Notes under the pieces: model-generated | What the model saw: only the letters and a program-made list of their open reading frames with translations | Databases searched by the model: none | Told to the model about the DNA's origin: nothing | In this document: positions 26,267-36,771 of the stretch, piece by piece | Position numbering within the stretch: position 1 is the first letter of the stretch | How the letters are laid out: each line of letters begins with the position of its first letter | Source: Zygnema cylindricum | Taxonomy: Eukaryota > Streptophyta > Zygnematophyceae > Zygnematales > Zygnemataceae | Assembly (NCBI GenBank): GCA_037447655.1 | Contig: JBBHKE010001149.1 | Span: 65,591 to 129,590, forward strand | Direction of reading: 5' to 3' | Length of the DNA stretch: 64,000 bases | Position numbers and translations under genes: made by a program

Positions 26267-26500
26267 TACACCGTGTATCGCTTAGTGTTAATGGTTTTTC
26301 TGCCGCATAAAAACATTTTTACTCCGTACATGCTTGTCAAATTCTGGATGTGACGGTTGGGATCGAAATCCGAGATTCTCACCTTCCCATCGGTGGTCTC
26401 CATATGAAAATCAGACAAATGTGTACGGAACAAAGGTGTTTTAACTTCTAACTTTTAAGTGACGGTAAAACTATTAACACTAATAGCGATACACGGTGTA
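26267..26500. mobile_element. TA-target MITE, family C copy 1
   Basis: Ends TACACCGTGTATCGC and GCGATACACGGTGTA are inverted repeats extending into TAGTGTTAAT/ATTAACACTA. The element sits in repeat R at a TA dinucleotide. It is 234 bp long and non-coding. Confidence 0.85.
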
Positions 26501-26535
26501 CTGTACAGTACCGTGTACGGTTTAAGCATGCGCAC

Positions 26536-27258
26536 CATAGTTGTTCACGGCGATTAGTGCGAACATACCGTACGTGACGAATTATACGTAACAAACGCAT
26601 TGAACCTTTTGATCAAATCGCAAAAAATCGTTAATGAATTTTCTTCCGTACTATTCCGTACATAAAAAAACAAAAAACTATTACATATAACGCAGTTTGC
26701 AAGTTTTTCCCGTTAAATGAGCGGTAAGAAAATAAACTTGTTAAACCTTTATCACAATCTTTCTTGTGAACGGAATTAATTTACCAAATGGTAGTCCATT
26801 AGCTCACCTTAAGGAGTGTTTCTCAGTGAGCGTGCATGGGTTCGAATGCTGCCAAGATAACATTTTTAGCAATTTCGTCTCTGTTCCATGGCGTCTTCTT
26901 TCAAAAAAAATTGAAGAAGACGCCCGTACAAATTTCAAACTGAACGCGCGAAATTATTGTGACGTTCAACGTCTCTTTTCGAAAATGTCCGTATATTTTT
27001 GATTATATAACGTACAACTTCCGTGGTATTTCTGTTCAGTTCACTGAACAGAAAGTACCAATAAGTGCAACGCATATTTCCTGTTTTATTGCGTACATAT
27101 CTGTAAAAAAATGCACAGTTACAGTAATTAGTTTACAGGTTTCCGTAAAATTTCAGTTTCAGTTTACAGTACACGTTTTTTTACGATTTTTTCAAAAGTC
27201 ACGAATTATACGTTTCAATCGCAAAAAAGGAAAAAATCGCGCGATTTGAACAACTATG
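26536..27258. mobile_element. hAT-like MITE, family B copy 2, with a tRNA-like stretch
   Basis: Ends CATAGTTGTTC and GAACAACTATG, with a perfect 8-bp target duplication ATGCGCAC (26528-26535 and 27259-27266). Inside, 26790-26853 resembles a tRNA fragment: an A-box-like TTAGCTCACC, a B box GGGTTCGAATGC, and ends GGTAGT/GCTGCC that can pair. At about 64 nt it is too short for a normal tRNA. Confidence 0.85.
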
Positions 27259-27432
27259 ATGCGCACCCAAAAATTTGCACATTTACAGTAACCATCAAAC
27301 TTTTGTTGACTAGAGAGAATACGTTTTAATTATGTACGGTAGATGAAAAATATGACACCGTACAATTTTGTCCAGTTTTAAAAAATACAGTACACCGCAA
27401 ATCGTAATTAGAGTAAATTAGAGCGTTGTTCC

Positions 27433-28675
27433 TGAAATTCTATGGGCTCCATTGCCCACAGAATTCGCAGATCCAAAAGAAGCTAATCTAGATAGTGCCG
27501 ACTCCAAGTTGATATAAACCCAAATGAATGATCCCTTGACAATTAGAACCCCAATACACCTTCACCCCTGTGAAGAGAAGACCTTCTGTGTGCTCAGTTC
27601 CACCACAGAATGCAAAGCTTGAATATGTGTTTTGGACAATATTCCCCAATTTGACTTTCCCACTGAATAAGTGCCACCCTGACACGCAAAGACTTTGACC
27701 GACTACACCCCTGTGTAGCTTGGACTCCCCTGAGTCCGCAGCAAAAAGAATCACTGAATTTGCTCACCCGAGCATTAAGTTATGGCTGGTCAAAGATGAC
27801 CTTTATAGTTACAAGCTCTCTTAGAGAGAGAGGTACCTAAATATTACTAAGTCTCGGTCTGCCTACTCACGACTACCTACTACTAAACCCTAGTCCAATA
27901 GGAACACTATATAGTACAAGAAGGTACAATGGGCGATGTACTTATTGTACGACCATTGTACGACAAGGTCTACAAGGTGACACCTGTCAAATCGGAAGCC
28001 ATGGTTCCTCCTCCCATCTTCTCCGGTATCAAATAATGTGGCGCCACGTGGCACCGCGTGACGCTATCTCCGTATGCCGCCAAAAGCTCACTTCGCGTGG
28101 CGGCTATAATGCCGGCCGTCCGATCAAAACATATATTACAAGGTTCAGATTCGCGTACATGCAGGAATTGCTCCTTTTGGTTAGTCTGCTGTTAATTAGC
28201 TGTTGCGTTAATGTTTATATATTTATAAAACCCGTCACGTGTATCGTTTCGATAACGCTTTATTGGTTAAGGTTTACCTCTACAAATATAACCACAGACC
28301 ATGGTTCAAATCTGGTCTAGAGCAACTTTTGGTTATTTGTTAGTTTGTTAGAACTCTCTTCTTGTCCGCTTATAAATGACTATTGTACCCTATATATGAT
28401 ATCGTTTACTCTAAGCCATAGGCTAAAGCTAACGACTATAATAGGATGTAGGTACCGGGATCAAGTCCTTTACTTTAACCTTCACAACCATTTTGGTACA
28501 AACTACGAATTAGCCTATCCTCTTTAGACAGCCATGGCTCTAGCTCTCTCTCTGGTCTTCAGTGACTGCAACAAGTATGGGGACCGGAGAGAGTTGAGTG
28601 AGAAGCAGGTTGCCTTTGCTGACTTACTCTATTTAATTTTCCAATATAGACCTAGAAAATACATAAATTTCAACA
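27433..28675 (-). repeat. 3' LTR of the Copia-type element
   Basis: 1243 bp, same sequence as 30676-31918 by eye. Short open frames within it recur at exactly +3243 in the other LTR. Confidence 0.92.
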
Positions 28676-28686
28676 CTCCCCTTATT
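28676..28686 (-). promoter_or_regulatory. Polypurine tract of the Copia-type element
   Basis: Reads AATAAGGGGAG on the minus strand, immediately before the 3' LTR (TGTTGAAATTT). It sets the orientation of the element. Confidence 0.8.
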
Positions 28687-28957
28687 TTCTAGTCTACTTT
28701 CTTTTCAACTCCCACTAAAAATATATATATAATATTTTTTTTTTTTCTTCTTTTCTTTTTCCTCTTTCTTTTCTCCTCATAAAACTTTAAGTGAATACTC
28801 TCGTATTTTAAAAGGTCCATTAGATGAGCTGAAATAAACATTCCATCTTGCTGATCACATATTTTATCAAGCATACAATTTTCCATAAATCCAAGCAAAG
28901 ATTTTATCCCACTCATCTCTTTTCCATCCACATAGAATCCGATTTCCCTCTTGCAAT

Positions 28958-30337
28958 TCAAAAAACCAGCCCCATCCCCAATCTGCGACCACACCCAGAT
29001 GCTAACCCTTTTACAGGCACACCACCATAAATGCCATCACTCCCATTAGTGATGTCAAAACCATTACCCCCCATATTTATCGTTATATCAAGAGTCCCCA
29101 CTAAGTTCCTCATAAAATCTACATCTTCCAAGCTCATATTTTTATCCATGATACTCACCCCATTTTCTGAACTTTCCTCACTCTCTCCCATGGAATTCTT
29201 TCCACTATCACTTTCTATAATGATTCCCAAAGAGTATTTCTCCTCCCCTAAGCTTTTCATTAAATATTTCTTTTCTCCACTATCATTTAAAACCCCCTCT
29301 AGTTTTACTTCTCCCCTTTCCTCCAAATCCGTTGAAGTCTCCTTTTCCAACCAGTTTTCTGTTTCCCAAATATTTATAGAATTATCCTTATTATTTTTAT
29401 TTTTCCCTTTTTCATTTATGTATCCTAGATCTGACTTTCTCATTTCTAACTCATACTTTCTACACTCCTTGACATCCTCATCATTTCTAACTCCCTCAAG
29501 TACCTCCCTTCCCTTTACTTCCCTTATACCTCCAAAAGCACATCGTTGCTTTCGTGTAATTTCCGCGTACTTCTCTCTCTTCTCCATTCTACCAATGTGA
29601 AGAAGCTCCAATATTTCTTCATCCTCTTTCTCCTCTTCCCCTTCTTCCTCCTCTTTCACATTCCAACTTCTAAGTTCTTCCAAACAAGGACACTCCTCTA
29701 TATAGTGACCCGGTTCTCTACAAAAGAAGCAAACACCCTTTTTCAAAGCTCCCTTTTTTTTTCCTCTCCCTCTCTTTCCACCAAAGTTCTGATAAGGTTT
29801 ACCTTCGTCTTTCTTCCCCTCATCACGCTTCCGCTCGTCACCGCCGTTCCTCTCATCACGCTTCCGCCAATCACCACCAGCTGTAAATACAGTTACCTTC
29901 TCACTTCCCATACGAACCTCCAAAGTGCTTTCCCTCACAAGAATTATCCCCATGGTGAAGCTCCAAGTCCATGAGGAGCCATCCATTGCCTGCATCCGAT
30001 AAATGATGTTTTCGTACTCATCTGGGAGTTTCATGAGTAGTGTATTGATCAATCTCTCCTCAAATTCTACATACCCCGCACTAGCAAGCTCAACATATAA
30101 CGCAGCAATATCATTGCAAAACTCTATCTTGTTACCGCCTTTATAAACATAGGCCTCTATTTTCTGTTTTACTAACTGCTGCCTCTGAATAGTCTCACTC
30201 TTATAAATCAGCCTTAGTGTTTCCCATATTTCCGAAGACTTAGTAAGACTTAAAAGAGTGATAGCTATGGACTTAGACACATATCTAAGTATAAGATGTT
30301 TTGCTATTGTTTTTATACTCCCAAATTTTACTATCAT
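28958..30337 (-). CDS. gag: Copia-type Gag (UBN2-like) with CCHC zinc knuckle and long acidic tail
   Basis: About 459 residues. The N-terminal third has the Copia gag pattern (SSEIWETLRLIYKSET, LINTLLMKLPDEYENI). A zinc knuckle CFFCREPGHYIEEC (CX2CX4HX4C) follows a basic GGKRGRGKKKG stretch near the middle. The last 240 or so residues are Glu/Lys-rich and contain no protease or integrase motif. Family role: capsid formation and RNA packaging. The N-terminal Gag segment is in another frame upstream (30414-30719), so this frame probably starts after a frameshift. The first Met is therefore only nominal. Confidence 0.82.
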   Translation of the reverse strand: MIVKFGSIKTIAKHLILRYVSKSIAITLLSLTKSSEIWETLRLIYKSETIQRQQLVKQKIEAYVYKGGNKIEFCNDIAALYVELASAGYVEFEERLINTLLMKLPDEYENIIYRMQAMDGSSWTWSFTMGIILVRESTLEVRMGSEKVTVFTAGGDWRKRDERNGGDERKRDEGKKDEGKPYQNFGGKRGRGKKKGALKKGVCFFCREPGHYIEECPCLEELRSWNVKEEEEGEEEKEDEEILELLHIGRMEKREKYAEITRKQRCAFGGIREVKGREVLEGVRNDEDVKECRKYELEMRKSDLGYINEKGKNKNNKDNSINIWETENWLEKETSTDLEERGEVKLEGVLNDSGEKKYLMKSLGEEKYSLGIIIESDSGKNSMGESEESSENGVSIMDKNMSLEDVDFMRNLVGTLDITINMGGNGFDITNGSDGIYGGVPVKGLASGCGRRLGMGLVF

Positions 30338-30413
30338 ATTCTTCAGTTTTACTTATAACCCCCCTAAATGAAGATGTGGCAGAGAGCATAGCTCCCCTCA
30401 CCATAAGTGTCCT

Positions 30414-30719
30414 TTAATCCTTCTCCCCTATTTCCCCATCCACTGAAAAGTTTTTCCCTTCACCTTTTGATTCATCTGAACTCCGTTTGATATTCTGGGC
30501 AGCCTCAGATGATTCTCCATAGTAACCTCCTCCAAAGCCAGGTGGCGGACATCTCACTTGTCCCGAAACAATTCCCCATAAGTGCTTCTCAAAAAGCAAC
30601 CCCTCCATTGTAAACTCCCAATAAGTAAAGTCTGTTCCATTGAACATAGGCACCCTAGATGGTGGGCCCATAACCTGAAATTCTATGGGCTCCATTGCCC
30701 ACAGAATTCGCAGATCCAA
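30414..30719 (-). CDS. Copia-type Gag N-terminal segment
   Basis: Begins at or near MGPPSRVPMFNGTDFTYWEF, a typical N-terminus of Copia Gag (DUF4219-like, with the FNGTDF.YW pattern). It is followed by a short Gly/Ser/Glu-rich part and a TAA. The upstream Met codons lie in the LTR. It is out of frame with the main gag frame, so gag is either split by a frameshift or expressed by recoding. Confidence 0.7.
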   Translation of the reverse strand: MDLRILWAMEPIEFQVMGPPSRVPMFNGTDFTYWEFTMEGLLFEKHLWGIVSGQVRCPPPGFGGGYYGESSEAAQNIKRSSDESKGEGKNFSVDGEIGEKD

Positions 30720-31918
30720 AAGAAGCTAATCTAGATAGTGCCGACTCCAAGTTGATATAAACCCAAATGAATGATCCCTTGACAATTAGAACCCCAATAC
30801 ACCTTCACCCCTGTGAAGAGAAGACCTTCTGTGTGCTCAGTTCCACCACAGAATGCAAAGCTTGAATATGTGTTTTGGACAATATTCCCCAATTTGACTT
30901 TCCCACTGAATAAGTGCCACCCTGACACGCAAAGACTTTGACCGACTACACCCCTGTGTAGCTTGGACTCCCCTGAGTCCGCAGCAAAAAGAATCACTGA
31001 ATTTGCTCACCCGAGCATTAAGTTATGGCTGGTCAAAGATGACCTTTATAGTTACAAGCTCTCTTAGAGAGAGAGGTACCTAAATATTACTAAGTCTCGG
31101 TCTGCCTACTCACGACTACCTACTACTAAACCCTAGTCCAATAGGAACACTATATAGTACAAGAAGGTACAATGGGCGATGTACTTATTGTACGACCATT
31201 GTACGACAAGGTCTACAAGGTGACACCTGTCAAATCGGAAGCCATGGTTCCTCCTCCCATCTTCTCCGGTATCAAATAATGTGGCGCCACGTGGCACCGC
31301 GTGACGCTATCTCCGTATGCCGCCAAAAGCTCACTTCGCGTGGCGGCTATAATGCCGGCCGTCCGATCAAAACATATATTACAAGGTTCAGATTCGCGTA
31401 CATGCAGGAATTGCTCCTTTTGGTTAGTCTGCTGTTAATTAGCTGTTGCGTTAATGTTTATATATTTATAAAACCCGTCACGTGTATCGTTTCGATAACG
31501 CTTTATTGGTTAAGGTTTACCTCTACAAATATAACCACAGACCATGGTTCAAATCTGGTCTAGAGCAACTTTTGGTTATTTGTTAGTTTGTTAGAACTCT
31601 CTTCTTGTCCGCTTATAAATGACTATTGTACCCTATATATGATATCGTTTACTCTAAGCCATAGGCTAAAGCTAACGACTATAATAGGATGTAGGTACCG
31701 GGATCAAGTCCTTTACTTTAACCTTCACAACCATTTTGGTACAAACTACGAATTAGCCTATCCTCTTTAGACAGCCATGGCTCTAGCTCTCTCTCTGGTC
31801 TTCAGTGACTGCAACAAGTATGGGGACCGGAGAGAGTTGAGTGAGAAGCAGGTTGCCTTTGCTGACTTACTCTATTTAATTTTCCAATATAGACCTAGAA
31901 AATACATAAATTTCAACA
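30676..31918 (-). repeat. 5' LTR of the Copia-type element
   Basis: 1243 bp. The sequence just inside it reads GGTTATGGGCCC on the minus strand where a primer binding site is expected. I cannot assign a tRNA. Confidence 0.92.
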
Positions 31919-32600
31919 GTTCCATTAGGCGGTCTCTGTAAACATCCAGAATTCGTTTACTGAAGCGACCGTTTCATTGTGTCGGGTCAGTAACCGACAT
32001 TTATTTTTGCATGGCACACTCTGATTTGGCCACGAATAAAAGAATACGATTCTGGTAATCTTCAAAGAATCTCTGGCAGCAAATTGTGACCACGTATTCG
32101 TACCACCAATGGTAAAAAGTGGCTCGTACGACGTATTGAATAAAAGCTGTACGAGCGGACGAAACTTAATATTTGTAAAAGCGTACGAAAATGTCAAAAT
32201 GGTTAGTGGATCGCGTGAAACAATATCCTCCGTCAAAGATTTTCTTGCGACTTCCGGTGGCCTCGCATCCTCCCTGGCGGAAGGCACATGTCATTAGCGA
32301 CGTGTACCCACCTGGTCGCGCGGTCGTCGTGGATATTTGTTCACTTTCCTATGAGGCACGATGCTATTCGTTCAGGCGCTAATAATTGACCTACTCCGGG
32401 TCACTTCTTGCAAACTGGAAGTGTCAGACGACGACGTATCCGATTATGCATCCGACGGTCCACGTTTACGCCCATAAACGTGGAGAATCAAATTCCTCAT
32501 TTAGTAGGCTTGTTTTTCCGACATTTTTTTTTTGGTACAGTACTGTACGAAAGAGTACGACTTCCAATAGACAACGACATTTTTCCCCTAATGGAACCTT
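31919..32600. mobile_element. Probable PIF-like element F copy 1, remainder
   Basis: Starts GTTCCATTAGGCGGTC (its first bases also form the LTR element's target duplication at 27428-27432) and ends near CTAATGGAACC at 32588-32598. The ends are inverted but imperfect. The Copia-type element is inserted at its very start. Confidence 0.5.
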
Positions 32601-32607
32601 ACTTTTA

Positions 32608-33306
32608 GGGTAACATTCCATTAGACGAAAAGTGGGGTTCGTTACTGGACGCCGTACATTTTCGTACATAGCCGTACTATTTTTATTTTTTTTGTCAACG
32701 AAACATCGTTACTGGAAAGCTGTCGAGAAGCTCCAATGATGTAGGCGTCATTCTTGACCGTTGGATGTTGCACTTTTTGAGATCCGCGAAGCAATCGGGC
32801 ACATCATCCAATGGCCCCCAACTCTCCTCGCGAGGAGAGTTGGGGGGCACTCGATGATTACCATTGGTACGCGTGAAAAAGCAAAAAAAATATACTTTGA
32901 ACAAGCGATCACGGGCGTACACGTCGTACAGGCCATGTGCCACCTGCCACGCTGGATGCAGGTCAGTCTAAAATATCCTCGCACGCGACATCCACCGACA
33001 TTCAAAGTTTGCCGCGTCCTTTTGCCATTCCGTTTCGAAATTTTGATTTTCATTTTGAAAATCAAAATCTAGCCGCAAACTTGACGTACGAATCATTAAC
33101 TACCTCCGGTCGTACAAATATTTCGTTATGACTTTCAGTTTGTAGATTCTTTTAAGATTTTCATAATCTGGACTCTAACCTATGTGGCGCCAATTATAAT
33201 CGGGGAAGGTTCGTTATTGGCCCGACAAAATGGAGCGGACTTCTAGTAAACGCTGTCATTAGACTTGTTCGTACATTTACTAGGACCGCCTAATGGAATG
33301 TTACCC
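32608..33306. mobile_element. PIF/Harbinger-like MITE, family F copy 2
   Basis: Terminal repeats GGGTAACATTCCATTAG and CTAATGGAATGTTACCC are perfect over 17 bp, flanked by TTA at 32605-32607 and 33307-33309. A perfect 32-bp palindrome lies inside (32815-32846). Confidence 0.85.
32815..32846. repeat. Perfect 32-bp palindrome
   Basis: CCCCCAACTCTCCTCG is followed without spacer by CGAGGAGAGTTGGGGG. Weaker symmetry (ATCATC) extends on both sides. It could form a cruciform or a terminator-like RNA hairpin. Confidence 0.9.
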
Positions 33307-33898
33307 TTACTCTCATTCGGTCGCTCGAAATTTCGACTCTATGACATCAAATAGAGTAAACGATTCTAATTTTTTCATTATTCTAATTTAGGTAAGTTTA
33401 ATTAGCGTAAAAAATTGTAATATAGGTTCGTTTTAAATAGTGTGGAGTACGGACGACTTTCGACCGTGCAAAATTGTACTTTTTTAAGTAAAAAGGTACA
33501 AATAATGATTTAATAGAATCGCGCTCGCACGTGAAATCACACTAAACGAGAAATCAATCACATCGAAAAAAAATCGTTCGCATAACTCTCGTTCGTCGAC
33601 AGCATCGTCGTCAGTGTGAACAGTAACTGACATTCAGCGCGACAAATAATGCTAGCGTCATAATGATGTCAAAACTATACGGACTGACAGATTTTGAACG
33701 TCTACGTAATTTAGTGTTCAAAATTTCAGCGCGGATAATTATCGCCGACATAACCCAATATAGAGAACTTAAATAAATTAGAGTAAACTTCCTCTATGAA
33801 AAAGTTCTATCACATAAATTAGAGTTCATTACTCTAATTGTATTTTTTTGTTTTTTTACTCTAATTTTTTCATTACTCTAATTACGATTCGCGGTGTA

Positions 33899-35270
33899 GT
33901 TTACCAGAAAAGGGGGAGGGGGGGAGGAGGAGGGGGGGGAGGAAGGGATAGGAATAACTTGACAAAGACATTTTTTTTTTTTAGATTTTTTTAGTTTTCT
34001 ATTTGATTATGGCCATTACATATAGAAAAAAAAAGACTTATTATATTTTAAGTCCATTTACAGATACGACGACTCTTTTTTTTGCATTTGTAAGAGTTGG
34101 GGAAATACTTAACCAAAAAATCATAAATGGGTATACATATTGAAATATTGTTCGGCTTAAAACTTTATTTAAAATGGGCTTTCCAAGTGTCTTTAAGTAA
34201 TTTCTCAGATATAGGTTTGTCACATAAAATATTAAAATGAAAAAATAAGCTTTATTGTTTTTTTATTTAATTTGACCATAATTTTAATGTGACGGTTTAC
34301 TATGGGGTACTGTGCGAAAAACACGAAAAGAAATTATAGTCATACTATATCCATTTTTAGTATGATATATTGTAAATCACCATCAGCGCTAATAAAATTA
34401 TTTCTCTCCTTGTCTTTTTTCTCCTCATACACAAAACAGTGTTAATAATACTAAATGGTTTTTCTTAATGCTAATATTTTTTTTGTGGTTCAGAATTGTC
34501 CACATTATTTGGACTGGATGATATAAAATTATTCAGGATAAACGAGTCCTCGTATTAATTGTTTCTTAACCCTGGAAAGTAATTTTTGGTGTGGTGCCCA
34601 AAAATAACAAGAATAAACAGTGATGTCAAATCTGGTCTGACGTTTTTGACATAAGATGATGTCAATTTAGACGCAGTGACAAATGGACGACAACAAACTT
34701 TATTTTGAAGGTAAGGAGTGGACTAAGGAAGAAATGAGATGTCAAGATATAGTATTTCTACCCTATCTACAATAATAGTGTTTCTACCTTATCTACAAAA
34801 AATAAATATGTCATTCTATTACTCTATTTGCGTTAAGAGAATCCTAGACCGCTGGATTTTTTAAATCTAGCAGTATAAAATGAAAGACAAGACAGTTATA
34901 CACCCCTTTTTACTCTCAAGAACAATTCCCCATTCCAAAACAACACGCACTTAAATTGCCCTTTCTATTTCCCTTTGTGATTAAGTTACATGCTTTAGTG
35001 CGTATCACTCAATCCTTAATATTAGTTTGCTTTCACATTTGTTCAGTTTTTCAGTTATGTTTTTGCCTTCCATTTTTTTAACCATCCTGCTTTTTTAATA
35101 AAGTCGCATTTTTTTTTCGTTGGTATGGGCGTCACACTATCAACGGCCACATACATGTGATTGTTTTTGCACTTAAACTAAGTTATATTGTTGAATTGTT
35201 CTCCCCCATTTTACCGTACCCATGATACCACGTACCATAATAAGATACACGAAACATACTAAGCCCTAAT
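33899..35270. other. AT-rich intergenic region with a G-rich tract
   Basis: A run of GGGGGAGG-type words lies at about 33908-33948. The rest is AT-rich with homopolymer runs and no recognisable gene. Confidence 0.6.
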
Positions 35271-35274
35271 ATCG

Positions 35275-35375
35275 TTATTCCATTATGTATCGCGATATGG
35301 ATCGTGAAATCGAGCACGATATCGATTGCAATATCGATGGCGATATAAATTGTGATATTTCACTCAGCATCAGAA
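35275..35375. repeat. Degenerate GATATCGA/TATCG repeat
   Basis: Successive CGATAT, GATCGTGA and GATATCGAT words with a step of about 12 bp. The short open frame rich in Asp/Ile is a translation of this repeat. Confidence 0.6.
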
Positions 35376-35799
35376 TGCGATTTGTTTTACAAGATATTAT
35401 CCAGTATCGCAGACCTTGTTTGTCTTCCGTACCGTGTACCTACTGCGTTAGGGTTTCCGTACGGTCATGTCTAATAAAAGTAGCGACAACTCAATGATTG
35501 TTGTTAAAAAAAAAAATTGCTATTTTTTTTTTTAGCCACCAAGAAAATAGAGCGAGCCAGTTAGATTGTTAGGGTATTTTGTTTTTTTATGAATTCTTTA
35601 TTCATTACCCCGTTTTCCATTCCTCGGGTTTGCGGGCTTTATTTTGACGTAGTGCATATGTGTTTGCGCACTTTCGATAAATATTTTGAATTTTTTATTT
35701 ACTTTGTCCCTAACGTGTATATTTAGAGAATATTTATTTCTATTTTGACCTCTTACAGATTTCTGTGTTTTCGTTTCGTGAGTACATTTGAAACACGCA

Positions 35800-36393
35800 T
35801 TTTTTCGTGTACTTTTATTTTTTGCCGTCGGCGGACCCTCTCGGCCTTTTTTGTCTTATTCGCGATGCCGTTGTGACTATCGCTTCAGAGGGGGGCTTTT
35901 CTGTGCGTCAGGAGGTTTCTCATATTATTCCCAAGCGTCGGATCGATGTTGTTTTGCTTGATGGTGCCCGTCGCATCTTCGGTGATATTGTTTTGGCGAA
36001 CCCTGCTTCAGCTACAGTTGTTGGTCAGGAGGCTCGACATGTTGGGTGGCGGCTCGTGATGCCGCTAAGGTAAAGGAGCGTGATTATGCCCACCGGGACC
36101 CTATGGATGACTTTATTCTGATGGCGATCGAGATCTTTGGTTGTCTGGGTGTTGCAATGGACGAGTTTCTCCGTACTTGCGCTCGACGTGCTTTCGAGCG
36201 CCGAGGACCTGGGAGCCCTCCTCCTTCGGTCCTTACTTCTTTTTATCGTCAACGCTTATCTGTGGCTTTACAACGAGTGCAAGTTTCTATTCTCCTCCGA
36301 TCAGCTGTTGGGGCTATGGATCGTCGTCGGATTCCGGAACTCCCTCAACATGCTCCCATGGGATGGGGGGACTTACGGGGTTGCTTTTCGTAG
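35800..36393 (+). pseudogene. Decayed C-terminal fragment of a retroelement polyprotein (nuclease-like)
   Basis: Two frames join across a frameshift near 36046. The first reads SEGGFSVRQEVSHIIPKRRIDVVLL... and continues FGDIVLANP. The second reads AAKVKERDYAHRDPMDDF, IEIFGCLGVAMDEFL and RQRLSVALQRVQ. From memory this resembles the region after the reverse transcriptase in plant and green-algal elements. The RIDVVLLD...FGDIVL pattern recalls a restriction-like (PD-(D/E)XK) fold. No RT lies upstream, so it is a truncated relic. Its local GC is higher than its neighbours. Confidence 0.5.
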
Positions 36394-36662
36394 TTATTTA
36401 GTTGGGTTGGGGTTGTGGTTGTAGTTTTGGTTTTGTCAGTTGCCGTGCTTTTCATTTTGAGTTTGGGTGCTTTTATTTTCCTTGTTGTTGTTTTCTTTAT
36501 GTTTTTGTTGTGCTGTTATTTTATTCCCCTGCTGGTGGTTTTTTCAGTTTCGGCCATGCCACCCCTTTTGTACCCCCGGACTCAGATGGTGATCCATCGT
36601 GCTTTTTAATTTATCCAGCGTTTGATTCATTTTTTTTTCTATCGCGTCTCATTTATATTGAA

Positions 36663-36691
36663 TGCTAATAGCAATAGTGATACACAGTGTA
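36663..36691. repeat. Isolated TA-family C right terminus
   Basis: GCTAATAGCAATAGTGATACACAGTGTA matches the right ends of family C with two or three changes. No partner end was found nearby. A second isolated terminus (TTCACGGTGTA) ends at 37674. Confidence 0.5.
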
Positions 36692-36771
36692 CTTTTAGCT
36701 TTTTACTTTGTTTTTTTCTTCATATTTTGGTTTGTTTCCGTTTTGTTTAAATTTTATTGGCTACTTTTTTT

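Larger units (their letters stand above)
23675..27390. repeat. Dispersed repeat R, copy 2, interrupted by five insertions
   Basis: Segments 23675-23819, 24540-24737, 25486-25697, 26251-26266, 26501-26535 and 27259-27390 match copy 1 in order. They are separated by elements D, B1, G, C1 and B2. The right end is cut by element C2 at a TA. Confidence 0.75.
27433..31918 (-). mobile_element. Non-autonomous Copia-type LTR retrotransposon with gag only
   Basis: Two LTRs of 1243 bp (27433-28675 and 30676-31918) look identical by eye over their whole length. Each runs TGAAATTC...TTTCAACA on the plus strand. The 5-bp target duplication GTTCC lies at 27428-27432 and 31919-31923. The internal region is only 2.0 kb. 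On the minus strand it carries gag (Copia-type) and then ends in AATAAGGGGAG, a polypurine tract directly before TGTTGAAATTT. No protease, integrase, RT or RNase H is present. This matches the class known as terminal-repeat retrotransposons with a gag domain. The identical LTRs indicate a recent insertion. Confidence 0.92.
27391..33898. mobile_element. TA-target element, family C copy 2, host of nested insertions
   Basis: Left end TACACCGCAAATCGTAATTAG and right end TAATTACGATTCGCGGTGTA are inverted repeats of the family C type. Interior segments are rich in TTAGAGTAAA/TACTCTAATT near both ends. The Copia-type element (27433-31918) and F elements lie inside. Without the LTR element it is about 2.0 kb. 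Confidence 0.7.

Noticed and set aside
27488-27754. 88-codon open frame inside the LTR, duplicated at 30731
   Set aside because: It lies wholly in the LTR and a diverged version in the solo LTR is not preserved as coding.
28250-28330. tRNA-like T-arm (GACCATGGTTCAAATCTGGTC region) in the LTR
   Set aside because: Only a T-arm-like hairpin; no acceptor or anticodon arms, and it is present identically in both LTRs.
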